Shown one piece after another: positions 6,795 through 13,270 of a stretch of 13,289 nt of DNA (its first letter is position 1; every line of letters starts with the position of its first letter). The notes under the pieces are model-generated. The model worked only from the letters and a program-made list of their open reading frames with translations. It had not been told where the DNA came from and did not search any database. The position numbers were made by a program, and so were the translations under genes. The stretch is from Candidatus Geothermarchaeota archaeon. GTDB lineage: Archaea; Thermoproteota; Nitrososphaeria; Geothermarchaeales; JDFR-13. Location: assembly GCA_015522055.1 (NCBI GenBank), contig WAMZ01000051.1, forward strand, positions 1 through 13,289, given 5' to 3'.

Positions 6795-7358
6795 ATGAAG
6801 ATAGTCCTATTGACGAGGTCGGGGGCTAGGGTGGAGATATTAAGGAGCTTAGGTTTTGAGGTAGAAGTCTCTCCTACAGATATAGTTGAGGTGAAGAGTG
6901 GGGATCCTGTCAAGGTGGTGCGGGAGAATGCATTTAGGAAATTCTCGGCCAGAGAGGATATCGAAGATTTGAGGGCTGCCTTCGACACCGTCATATATCT
7001 GGATGGAGATTTGATTGGGAAACCTTCAGACAGGGATGAGGCGAGGGAGATTCTAAAGAAGCTGTCTGGTAAATGGCATACTGTCCACACCGGCTTCGTA
7101 GTGGGGTGGGGGGATAAATTTGTTTGGGGGCATGAGGCAACCAAGGTATTATTCCGGAGTCTAAAGGATGAGGATATTGAGTGGTATCTATCTAAGCGGG
7201 AGTATATAGGTGCCGCTGGCGGTTATAGGATACAGGGCTATGGCATAGTGTTGGTTGAGCGTATAGAAGGTGATTATACTAATGTGGTTGGGCTACCGCT
7301 GAGAAAGTTTCTTGACGCTTTAGAGTCTCTAGGCATAGATTATAGAAAGATTATATGA
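6795..7358 (+). CDS. Maf-family nucleoside triphosphate pyrophosphatase
   Basis: Maf proteins hydrolyse nucleoside triphosphates, often dTTP/UTP or modified pyrimidine nucleotides, to the monophosphate and pyrophosphate, as house-cleaning enzymes. The 187 residues cover the entire family. Visible motifs are the N-terminal SGARVEIL, matching the S-x-x-R phosphate-binding segment (R12), DTVIYLDGDLIGKP with D64 and K76, the LSGKWHTVHTGF segment (90-101), YRIQGYG (144-150), and GDYTNVVGLPL near the C-terminus. The usual dKAGAYGIQG segment reads GAAGGYRIQG here, so the conserved Lys is Ala (A140). This may change activity or substrate choice. The gene seems leaderless and is followed after 31 bases by the UPF0282 gene. 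Assignment to the family is firm; the substrate is not known. Confidence 0.88.
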   Translation: MKIVLLTRSGARVEILRSLGFEVEVSPTDIVEVKSGDPVKVVRENAFRKFSAREDIEDLRAAFDTVIYLDGDLIGKPSDRDEAREILKKLSGKWHTVHTGFVVGWGDKFVWGHEATKVLFRSLKDEDIEWYLSKREYIGAAGGYRIQGYGIVLVERIEGDYTNVVGLPLRKFLDALESLGIDYRKII

Positions 7359-7389
7359 AAACATAGTGTGAACTATTTTTAATATTGGG

Positions 7390-8433
7390 ATGCTAAGCTT
7401 CGACCTAATACAATTCGATTCATATGGGGCTAAGAGCAGCTGTGTAAAAATCGTTACACCCGATATCAAGATTGTTATTGATCCGGGAGTGGCGATTATG
7501 CATCCTACATTCCCCGCGGATATCGAGGATAAATATAGGTGGCTGGAAGAGGGTTGGGAGAGGGTGTATAAAGCCCTCGATGACGCTGATATAATAATAG
7601 TGACACACTACCATTATGACCACCATATACCAGATGATCCGCGGGTATATGGAGGTAGGAAAGCTGTCTTCATCAAAAATCCCAACATATATATAAATGA
7701 CAGCCAGAGAGAACGTGCTATGCATCTACTCAATGGATTATCCAATTTCTTTGGGATAGAATTAAATGTGGTAGACCCAACGAATTTAGGCTATTTGGAG
7801 GATGTGGCTGATGAACTATCCTCCACCGGGATCGACTTCGGCGATTATAATGAACGCAGGAAAGAGCTTCTTAGAAGGGGTAGGGAATGGTTTAATAAAA
7901 GACGTGACAACTGGTTCTCTAGTGAATATATAGATGAGATATTCAGCAGTGATTTGGTTGTAATTTATCCCGAGGCGTCTAAATATAGATTCGGGGAAAC
8001 AATAATTAGATTCTCCGGCCCATTATTCCACGGTATAGAATATTCAAGGGTCGGCTGGGTATACTCTGTCCTGATAGAATATAGGGGGTATAAACTTTTC
8101 TTCAGCTCGGACTTGAATGGGCCGATAATCGAGGACTATGCAGACATGGTTATCCGAGAGAATCCCCAAGTTATCATTATGGATGGACCTATGACCTATA
8201 TGTTTGGATATACACTAAACAGGATAAATCTCAATAGATGCATTAAGAATATGGTAAGGATAATTGACTCTGTCGAATTCGACGTCCTAATATGGGATCA
8301 CCATCTACCAAGGGAAAAGAGGTTTAGGGAGAGGACCAATGATGTTTGGAGTTATGCTGCAAAAAAGGGTAGGGAGGTCTTGACAGCACGGGAATACAAA
8401 TACGGTAAACCACCAGTTGTTGAGGAACTTTAA
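7390..8433 (+). CDS. UPF0282-family metallo-beta-lactamase-fold hydrolase
   Basis: A 347-residue predicted metal-dependent hydrolase of the archaeal UPF0282 family (COG2248), whose function is not established. The MBL-fold metal site is seen as THYHYDHH (H73, H75, D77, H78) after the strand DIIIVTH. Further likely ligands are the His in PLFHGIEYSR, the Asp in FFSSDLNGP and the His pair in WDHHLPREKRFRERT. The N-terminal DSYGAKSSCVK and IDPGVAIMHP segments are typical of this family. The presumed binuclear zinc site seems intact. It lies 31 bases after the Maf gene with no clear promoter or ribosome binding site of its own, so the two are probably one transcript. Phosphoesterase, nuclease and lactonase activities all exist in the superfamily, and the sequence does not decide between them. 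Confidence 0.87.
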   Translation: MLSFDLIQFDSYGAKSSCVKIVTPDIKIVIDPGVAIMHPTFPADIEDKYRWLEEGWERVYKALDDADIIIVTHYHYDHHIPDDPRVYGGRKAVFIKNPNIYINDSQRERAMHLLNGLSNFFGIELNVVDPTNLGYLEDVADELSSTGIDFGDYNERRKELLRRGREWFNKRRDNWFSSEYIDEIFSSDLVVIYPEASKYRFGETIIRFSGPLFHGIEYSRVGWVYSVLIEYRGYKLFFSSDLNGPIIEDYADMVIRENPQVIIMDGPMTYMFGYTLNRINLNRCIKNMVRIIDSVEFDVLIWDHHLPREKRFRERTNDVWSYAAKKGREVLTAREYKYGKPPVVEEL

Positions 8434-8520
8434 ACGGGTGTTACATAGAATCAATGTAGACAGAAACCAAGTATGGTTAGCTCCTATAGTGAATAAGCCT
8501 TCAATTGATCATTGAGATGG

Positions 8521-8530
8521 ATATATTTAT
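8521..8530 (+). promoter_or_regulatory. TATA box for the C/D box sRNA gene
   Basis: ATATATTTAT, preceded by the purine-rich GAGATGG, lies such that initiation 25-27 bases downstream of its centre would fall at about 8551-8555. That is a few bases before the C box at 8561, as expected for an independently transcribed archaeal sRNA. Confidence 0.45.
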
Positions 8531-8555
8531 TTCTATAGTCGTCATATTATAGATT

Positions 8556-8613
8556 CCGGGATGATGATTCCCCGTTACACTGATAGATGATGATGGACTT
8601 CCTTCCTGACCAC
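8556..8613 (+). ncRNA. C/D box methylation-guide sRNA
   Basis: Box order and spacing match an archaeal C/D sRNA exactly. The C box is ATGATGA at 8561-8567, followed by a 12-base guide, TTCCCCGTTACA (8568-8579). The D' box is CTGA at 8580-8583, then a 3-base spacer. The C' box is ATGATGA at 8587-8593, followed by a second 12-base guide, TGGACTTCCTTC (8594-8605), and the D box is CTGA at 8606-8609. The flanking GG and CC could form a short terminal stem. Such RNAs assemble with L7Ae, Nop5 and fibrillarin and direct 2'-O-methylation of the target base paired to the fifth guide base upstream of D or D'. The implied targets are UGUAACGGGGAA (methyl on the second of the paired A bases, position 5) and GAAGGAAGUCCA (methyl on G5). 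The end coordinates are estimates; the boxes are seen directly. Confidence 0.85.
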
Positions 8614-8644
8614 ATATCAACTATGAAATTCATCGCTATGATTG

Positions 8645-8686
8645 ATATATAAGAAAAAATTTATATATAATTTTTTTCTTATATAT
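8645..8686 (+). repeat. 42-bp near-perfect palindrome embedding a TATA box
   Basis: ATATATAAGAAAAAA (8645-8659) is the exact reverse complement of TTTTTTCTTATATAT (8672-8686). The 12-base centre is itself symmetric except for its outer pair, T8660 and T8671. The centre contains TTTATATATAA (8660-8670), an ideal TATA box 31-41 bases before the GTG of the ArsR-like gene at 8701. A dimeric regulator bound here would occlude TBP, so autoregulation by the adjacent wHTH protein is likely but inferred. Confidence 0.7.
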
Positions 8687-8700
8687 TGATGTGAGAAAAT

Positions 8701-9027
8701 GTGTCTAAGGATAAAATTGATATTGATTCCCCGGAGGTGCTAATAGAACTCATGAAGGCATTGGGTAATAGTGTAAGGCTTAGGATACTCTACCTACTCT
8801 CAAGGCAGCCCATGTCTGTATATGACTTGGCTAAACACTTAGGGCTTTCATATCCCTTAACCTTCCTACACATTAAGCAGCTTAAGAAAGCTGGATTGGT
8901 TGAGGAGGTGGCCAGGGTGGAGAAAAGGGGGCCCCTACCCTCCAAACTATACATTGCCCGAGACTTCAACCTTGTAATCAATAAAGAACTTATATTGAAG
9001 ATTTTTGGAGGTGGTGGTGATGAGTAG
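8701..9027 (+). CDS. ArsR-like winged-helix transcriptional regulator
   Basis: A 108-residue single-domain DNA-binding protein. LIELMKALGNSVRLRILYLL (residues 14-33) is the classic first-helix segment of ArsR-type proteins. MSVYDLAKHLGLS (38-50) then YPLTFLHIKQLKKAGLVEEV (51-70) form the helix-turn-helix, and RVEKRGPLPSKLYIA (72-86) the wing. There are no cysteines at all, so ArsR-style metal sensing through Cys ligands is unlikely. The GTG start is the first codon of the frame after the TATA box, and the predicted transcription start is only about 10 bases upstream. The 42-bp palindrome over that TATA box is the obvious operator. The 3' end overlaps the next gene by 8 bases, making this the first gene of a probable operon and its likely autorepressor. 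Confidence 0.85.
   Translation: MSKDKIDIDSPEVLIELMKALGNSVRLRILYLLSRQPMSVYDLAKHLGLSYPLTFLHIKQLKKAGLVEEVARVEKRGPLPSKLYIARDFNLVINKELILKIFGGGGDE
9007..9013 (+). promoter_or_regulatory. Strong ribosome binding site fixing the start of the membrane-protein gene
   Basis: GGAGGTG lies 6 bases before the ATG at 9020, inside the end of the regulator gene. It complements the archaeal 16S rRNA 3' end well and favours 9020 over the in-frame TTG at 9005, which overlaps this site. It is the strongest such site in the window, suggesting high translation relative to the regulator. Confidence 0.7.
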
Positions 9028-9367
9028 AGTTACCTATGCTGTCTTGGGTTTAGCCGCATATGGATCAATTATCGCGATTGGATTCGGGGTACCATATATA
9101 TTCATGTCATATGCCATAAGCTACAATTTAGATTTCCTAATTGCCGCGGTAGTCTCCGTGATCGCGATTATAGGTGCCTGTGGCTTGGGTGTAGTTGTTA
9201 CAGCCATATTATTCGGCGAGGCACCACTATTTACGGTTGAGCATGATAAGGATATCGAGAGGCTAAATATATTGAGGGCCCAGACGAGGGCTATGCTCGA
9301 CGAGATGGATGACATGATAGACATCCTAGAGGATATTAGAAACATACTTAGGGATATTAGGGAGTGA
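9020..9367 (+). CDS. Small two-TM membrane protein with C-terminal coiled coil
   Basis: I do not recognise this 115-residue protein. Two hydrophobic segments, roughly residues 6-32 and 38-66, form a helical hairpin. The remaining 45 or so residues are highly charged and helix-favouring, with heptad-like Ile/Leu/Met spacing (IERLNILRAQTRAMLDEMDD, then IDILEDIRNILRDIRE), so a soluble coiled-coil tail is likely. There is no signal peptidase site, so the tail probably lies on the cytoplasmic face. The gene overlaps the ArsR-like gene (ATGAGTAG) and ends 5 bases before a 39-codon gene. It could anchor the downstream bactofilin-like protein or the microprotein at the membrane; this is inference from operon position and helix type. 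The DNA-level coding evidence (overlap, ribosome binding site) is good. Confidence 0.75.
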   Translation: MSRVTYAVLGLAAYGSIIAIGFGVPYIFMSYAISYNLDFLIAAVVSVIAIIGACGLGVVVTAILFGEAPLFTVEHDKDIERLNILRAQTRAMLDEMDDMIDILEDIRNILRDIRE

Positions 9368-9372
9368 TTGAT

Positions 9373-9492
9373 ATGGCGGGGAAATATTCGAAGCTAAGTG
9401 ATGAGGAGGTCGTTGAGGAACTTAGGAAGAGGATTGTGAGGATGAAGAAACTGCTCATCGAGATACGTGATATATTTAGGGAGATGAGGTGA
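9373..9492 (+). CDS. 39-residue helical microprotein
   Basis: A short open frame, ATG to TGA, fills the gap between the membrane-protein gene and the bactofilin-like gene, with GGAGTGAT 4 bases before the start and its stop one base before the next ATG. The product, starting MAGKYSKLSDEEVVEELRKR and ending IEIRDIFREMR, is almost entirely amphipathic helix, rich in E, K, R, I and L. Its end resembles the tail of the preceding membrane protein (EDIRNILRDIRE). Both could therefore pair as coiled coils. There is no TM segment or cysteine. The tight fit within the operon and the ribosome binding site argue it is real; the function is unknown. Confidence 0.65.
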   Translation: MAGKYSKLSDEEVVEELRKRIVRMKKLLIEIRDIFREMR

Positions 9493-9493
9493 G

Positions 9494-10243
9494 ATGTCGA
9501 AGAGGTTCGATGAATATCTGAGGGAGCTGAAGGGAATATCTAGAAGAGTTGGTGAGGGAGGTATAATCGTCATATCTGGGGGTGGGGATGTCAAGGGGGG
9601 CAGATATAAGGAGATACATATCAGTGGTGGAGCCACGATAACTGGGGATGTCGAGACCGAGGTCCTTACCGTAGCTGGAGGCTTGACCGCCAAGGGGAGT
9701 GTCATGGCCGGATTGGTAGATATAAGTGGTGGGGCGAGCTTCGCATCACTGGAATGTGATAACCTCAATGTTTCAGGTGGTATTAATGTCAGGGGTTCAT
9801 TAAGGGTATCTCGTACTGCCAGTATCTCTGGAGGGATCGTGGTAGATGGTGATCTCTCAGCGGGGGATTCTATAAAGGTTACGGGGGGATTAAGCGTTGG
9901 TGGTAAGTTACTATCGGGTGTTGTGGAGATTAGGCTCGGTGGGAGAAGTTCGAGGATTGGTGAAGGAATTGAAGCAAGTGACGTTAAGGTTGTTGCAGCG
10001 GGGGGTGTCTGTAGAGGTCTCTTATTTAGGATATACAGTTTGGTGGGGCGTAAGCCCTGTGTCTTGAATACAGGATATATAAAGGCAGATAATATAGTGA
10101 TTGAGAATGTTATATGTAGATATATCGAGGGTAATACTGTCCATATAGGCCCGGGATGTAGAATTGTAGATGAGGTGGTGTATCGGGAGCATCTGGAACT
10201 GTCCAATGAGTCAGAAGTAGCATCTACTAGAAAACTTGTTTAG
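9494..10243 (+). CDS. Bactofilin-like polymer-forming beta-helix protein
   Basis: A 249-residue protein dominated by regular short repeats. GG pairs recur at residues 29, 45, 62, 79, 95, 113, 131 and 149, a period of 16-18, each followed by small or beta-branched residues (for example VSGGINVRGSLRV, SISGGIVVDGDL). This is the pattern of a right-handed beta-helix as in bactofilins (DUF583), which polymerise into cytoskeletal filaments or membrane-bound scaffolds. Residues 1-20 (FDEYLRELKGISRRV) form a basic amphipathic helix that could touch membrane or partners. The region after about 170 departs from the repeat and holds four cysteines (173, 189, 208, 222) and the segment VHIGPGCRIVDEVVY, then a short charged tail. 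There is no signal peptide. It begins one base after the microprotein gene and lies 76 bases before the ABC transporter genes. Assignment is by repeat pattern; filament formation is inferred from family. Confidence 0.78.
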   Translation: MSKRFDEYLRELKGISRRVGEGGIIVISGGGDVKGGRYKEIHISGGATITGDVETEVLTVAGGLTAKGSVMAGLVDISGGASFASLECDNLNVSGGINVRGSLRVSRTASISGGIVVDGDLSAGDSIKVTGGLSVGGKLLSGVVEIRLGGRSSRIGEGIEASDVKVVAAGGVCRGLLFRIYSLVGRKPCVLNTGYIKADNIVIENVICRYIEGNTVHIGPGCRIVDEVVYREHLELSNESEVASTRKLV

Positions 10244-10319
10244 GAATTGCCAAGTTGGATTAGACTCAGTAAGTAACACGATGTCTCTGTGTTTCATGAA
10301 TGTATAGCGGTGGTTAAAT

Positions 10320-11237
10320 ATGGATTCGGCGGTATATACAAATAAATTGGTCAAAGTCTATTCCAGTGGGGTCAGGGCATTAGATGGTGTGAACATAGAG
10401 ATCCCCAGAGGGAAAATTACATGTTTACTTGGGCCCAATGGTGCTGGTAAGACTACATTCCTAAGAATAATCGCTACCCAGCTACTCCCAACATCGGGTG
10501 AAGCATATGTAATGGGATATGATGTTGTCGAGGAGGCGGAGAGGATTAGGGAGTTGATAGCGGTGGTTCCACAGGAGGGTAGGCCATACCTCATGGTCAC
10601 TCCCTTCGATGAACTATATATGGGGGCTAGGATTAGGGGATTCAGTAGGGAAGAGGCCAGGAGAAAGGCTTTAGATATACTGAGGCGATTGGATCTATAT
10701 GAATTTAAGGATCAAAAGATTATCAAGCTTAGTGGTGGTCAGAGGCAGAAGGTTCTACTGGGTAGGACTCTGGTGAGTGACGCTGAAATACTGTTCCTTG
10801 ACGAGCCGACTATCGGCCTAGATCCCGTTAGTAGGCGACACCTATGGAATGATATATTATCGTTAAAGGATGAGGGGAAGACTATATTAATAACGACGCA
10901 TTATATGGAGGAGGCCGAGGCCATAGCCGACTATCTATACATTATCCATAGGGGGAAGGTCATTGCGTCGGGTAGGGTTAGCGACATCATATCGACTTTG
11001 GGCTATGAGATGGTTGTATATATGATCGCTGATGAGTGGGAGGCGGCCGAGAAGCTATCTAGATTTAGATATGAGAAGATTGGGAATAAGTATATGATTC
11101 AAGTTGATGATAAAAAAGATCTGTTTGACTTGGTAAGGATTGCTGTCGAGAATGGATATGTAATTACTATTAAGCAGCCTTCATTGGAGGATGTTTTCGT
11201 GAAGCTGGTGGGAGGGTATGAGGAAGGCGCTAGTTAG
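10320..11237 (+). CDS. ABC-2 type transporter ATP-binding protein
   Basis: A 305-residue ATPase that would power the permease encoded next to it. All nucleotide-binding motifs are intact: Walker A GPNGAGKTT (38-46), the Q-loop Gln in VVPQEG (Q85), signature LSGGQ (137-141), Walker B ILFLDEP with catalytic E162, and the switch His in TTHYMEEAE (H194). The C-terminal 80 residues are an accessory domain of the kind found in CcmA/DrrA-type exporters (ending QPSLEDVFVKLVGG). GGTGG stands 6 bases before the ATG. The 76-base gap upstream has no convincing TATA box, so it is probably read from the promoter at 8660. Its last 20 bases overlap the permease gene. The substrate is unknown; drug, lipid or peptide export are typical. 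Confidence 0.94.
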   Translation: MDSAVYTNKLVKVYSSGVRALDGVNIEIPRGKITCLLGPNGAGKTTFLRIIATQLLPTSGEAYVMGYDVVEEAERIRELIAVVPQEGRPYLMVTPFDELYMGARIRGFSREEARRKALDILRRLDLYEFKDQKIIKLSGGQRQKVLLGRTLVSDAEILFLDEPTIGLDPVSRRHLWNDILSLKDEGKTILITTHYMEEAEAIADYLYIIHRGKVIASGRVSDIISTLGYEMVVYMIADEWEAAEKLSRFRYEKIGNKYMIQVDDKKDLFDLVRIAVENGYVITIKQPSLEDVFVKLVGGYEEGAS

Positions 11238-11955
11238 GATTTGGGCTATATGCTGGTATAACACATTACCGATTCTTAGGAATCCCCTAACCTTCTTAAC
11301 GATAGTGATCTGGCCTATAATACCAATGTTATTTATGGGTATCTTCCTCGGTGAGGAGGGTGTTAGGCAGGCGATCGTGGGGATAATCATAACCTCGGTC
11401 TCATTTTCGGGTATCTACGTCGCCCAAGACTATGTCTTTAATAGAACGATAACGAAGCTCCAAGATTTTCTCGTGGCAAGTCCTCTGAAACAACATGAAT
11501 ATATATTCGGTATCACATTGAGTAGCCTGCTCACAACATCCATTGCGATCTTGATTGGATACATGTTTATGATATATATGCATATGGCTTCCTTAATGGG
11601 TCTCATATACTTCACCTTTATCATATTGGCCGGCGCATTTATGCTGGAGCCTCTCGGATTCATAATAGGCTCTAGATTCGATGACGCGGGCCGTGTTAAT
11701 GGGATAACCAATATACTTGCGATAATATTCAGCTTCGTCGCCCCCGTATACTATCCACTCGACTATATACCAGAGAGCTATAGATTTTTCACCTATCTTA
11801 TTCCAACTACCCACATAGCACACCTGGCTAGGGTCTCACTCGGTTTAACAGGGGTTGAAGGACTAGGTTTCTACAATCATATTGCTGTAATCGCTGGGTT
11901 AACCATTATGATGTATTTACTTGGCTATAGATATAGTAGATGGAGGGAAGCTTAG
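11218..11955 (+). CDS. ABC-2 type transporter permease
   Basis: A 245-residue integral membrane protein with about six TM helices, the size and layout of DrrB/NodJ-type ABC-2 permeases. Visible are a basic, amphipathic N-terminus leading into FLTIVIWPIIPMLFMGIFLG, then hydrophobic segments near residues 48-68, 95-120, 125-150, 160-178 and 215-238. Features typical of the family are the DFLVASPLKQHEYIFG segment between helices 2 and 3, and the late VAPVYYPLDYIPESYRFFTY followed by PTTHIAHLAR. The start overlaps the ATPase gene by 20 bases, an arrangement that enforces coupled translation and a matched subunit ratio. It would form a dimer with two copies of the ATPase. Efflux of a hydrophobic compound is the most common role of relatives; nothing here identifies the cargo. 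Confidence 0.92.
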   Translation: MRKALVRIWAICWYNTLPILRNPLTFLTIVIWPIIPMLFMGIFLGEEGVRQAIVGIIITSVSFSGIYVAQDYVFNRTITKLQDFLVASPLKQHEYIFGITLSSLLTTSIAILIGYMFMIYMHMASLMGLIYFTFIILAGAFMLEPLGFIIGSRFDDAGRVNGITNILAIIFSFVAPVYYPLDYIPESYRFFTYLIPTTHIAHLARVSLGLTGVEGLGFYNHIAVIAGLTIMMYLLGYRYSRWREA

Positions 11956-11968
11956 GGCATTAATAGTC

Positions 11969-11973
11969 GGTGG
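11969..11973 (+). promoter_or_regulatory. Ribosome binding site deciding the MFS start
   Basis: GGTGG lies 4 bases before the ATG at 11978. The frame is open back to a TTG at 11921 inside the permease gene, but that start has no ribosome binding site and would add 19 residues not expected before the first helix. Confidence 0.55.
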
Positions 11974-11977
11974 TTTA

Positions 11978-13228
11978 ATGGTTTTCGATAGAGTAAAGGA
12001 GGAGCTATCATTTATAAGGGGGAATCTACTCGTTCTACTGGTCACTTGGAGTATATTTAATTTCATCTTCTCGATGGAGTTCCCATATTTCAGCCTATAT
12101 GTTAGGGAACTGGGGGCGTCTCCCAGCCTAATAGGCATAATCGTTGCGATAGGGACATTAATGCATATTCTTGTGAGGATACCAGGCTCATATATCGCCG
12201 ATAGGTATGGGAGGAAACAGATAATTACTACGATGACGTTCGGCGTGGCTTTTTCATATATCTTCTTCGTATTGGCTCCAGACTGGAGGATGATACTGGT
12301 GGGTTTAATCATATCCAATTTATGTCTAATTTATTTACCTGCTATGGAGGCGTTGGAGGCCGACTCGATACCACCCAATTTAAGGGGAGTGGGTTTTTCC
12401 CTAATGAGGGTTATACCGTCTGTCTTATCAATATTCTCACCCATTATCGCTGGATACCTAGTCGGTAGATATGGGCTGGTGATGGGTATGAGGATAGTCT
12501 ACACGATCATCGTCGTCGGTGCACTGATATCTGCATTGATAAGGCTACTATATTTGGAAGAGACTATAGATAACCCTGAGAGGCTCACAATTAATGGCTT
12601 TATATATTCATATAGGGAGTCTTTAAGCAGTATCATCGATGCTTGGAGGAGAGTCCCACGAAACCTAAAGATATTAACATTAATTATAATGATTACTGCG
12701 GTGGAGGACCCTATATTCATGCAGTATGCAGCCCTGTATGCTAGGGATGTCATAATGATTCCTGAGGATATATGGGGATATATCTTTACATTTAGCATAC
12801 TCTCGGCACTATTATTTGCATGGCCGGCCGGAAAGCTGGTGGATATATATGGTAGGAAGATTGCACTGATCACTGGATTCTTGATAGGCATACCGGCTAC
12901 ATACTTATTTATTACGTCTAGGGAAGTGGTCCAACTAGCCCTCGTGCTTATTATGTTCGCATTTATGGGTACTGTATTAGGTCCAGCTTTCCAAGCATTC
13001 ATAACCGATGAGACCCCCAAGGAATTTAGAGGCAGGGTCTTCGGCTTGATAGGTCTCCTCAATCTAGTGGGTAATGTTCCCGCCTCTATACTAGGGGGCT
13101 TCCTCTATGAAGTGTCGCCACCACTCCCTTTCTATATCCTATTGATATTGGATTCCATCCTTGTAGTAATGATTTATATATTGATTAAAGAGCCTGGAAA
13201 TACCGCAGATCTATATAAAAGTCATTAA
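11978..13228 (+). CDS. Major facilitator superfamily transporter
   Basis: With the start at 11978 the protein has 416 residues and about 12 TM helices in two six-helix halves joined by a charged cytoplasmic loop (near residues 175-215). MFS motif A between helices 2 and 3 is well kept as GSYIADRYGRKQ (70-81; D75, R76, G78, R79, K80). Its second-half counterpart is GKLVDIYGRKIALITG. VGFSLMRVIPSVLSIFSPII resembles the helix 5 region of drug:H+ antiporters, suggesting proton-coupled export, though importers cannot be excluded. It starts 22 bases after the permease stop and is likely the last gene of the operon. A short T-rich stretch (CCATATTTTATTG) follows about 12-24 bases later. Having both an ABC-2 exporter and an MFS carrier in one operon is uncommon. 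Confidence 0.92.
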   Translation: MVFDRVKEELSFIRGNLLVLLVTWSIFNFIFSMEFPYFSLYVRELGASPSLIGIIVAIGTLMHILVRIPGSYIADRYGRKQIITTMTFGVAFSYIFFVLAPDWRMILVGLIISNLCLIYLPAMEALEADSIPPNLRGVGFSLMRVIPSVLSIFSPIIAGYLVGRYGLVMGMRIVYTIIVVGALISALIRLLYLEETIDNPERLTINGFIYSYRESLSSIIDAWRRVPRNLKILTLIIMITAVEDPIFMQYAALYARDVIMIPEDIWGYIFTFSILSALLFAWPAGKLVDIYGRKIALITGFLIGIPATYLFITSREVVQLALVLIMFAFMGTVLGPAFQAFITDETPKEFRGRVFGLIGLLNLVGNVPASILGGFLYEVSPPLPFYILLILDSILVVMIYILIKEPGNTADLYKSH

Positions 13229-13270
13229 TAAGTAGTCCCGCCACCATATTTTATTGAAGGTGTTCCTAGG

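Noticed and set aside
9394..10206. Long open frame (270 codons) on the minus strand opposite the bactofilin-like gene
   Set aside because: Its translation is a Pro/Ser/Thr/Leu-rich shadow of the GG repeats. It has no domain, and the plus-strand gene is supported by repeat structure and operon position.
11921..11977. TTG start of the MFS gene inside the permease gene
   Set aside because: No ribosome binding site, non-typical N-terminal residues, and a better ATG at 11978 preceded by GGTGG.
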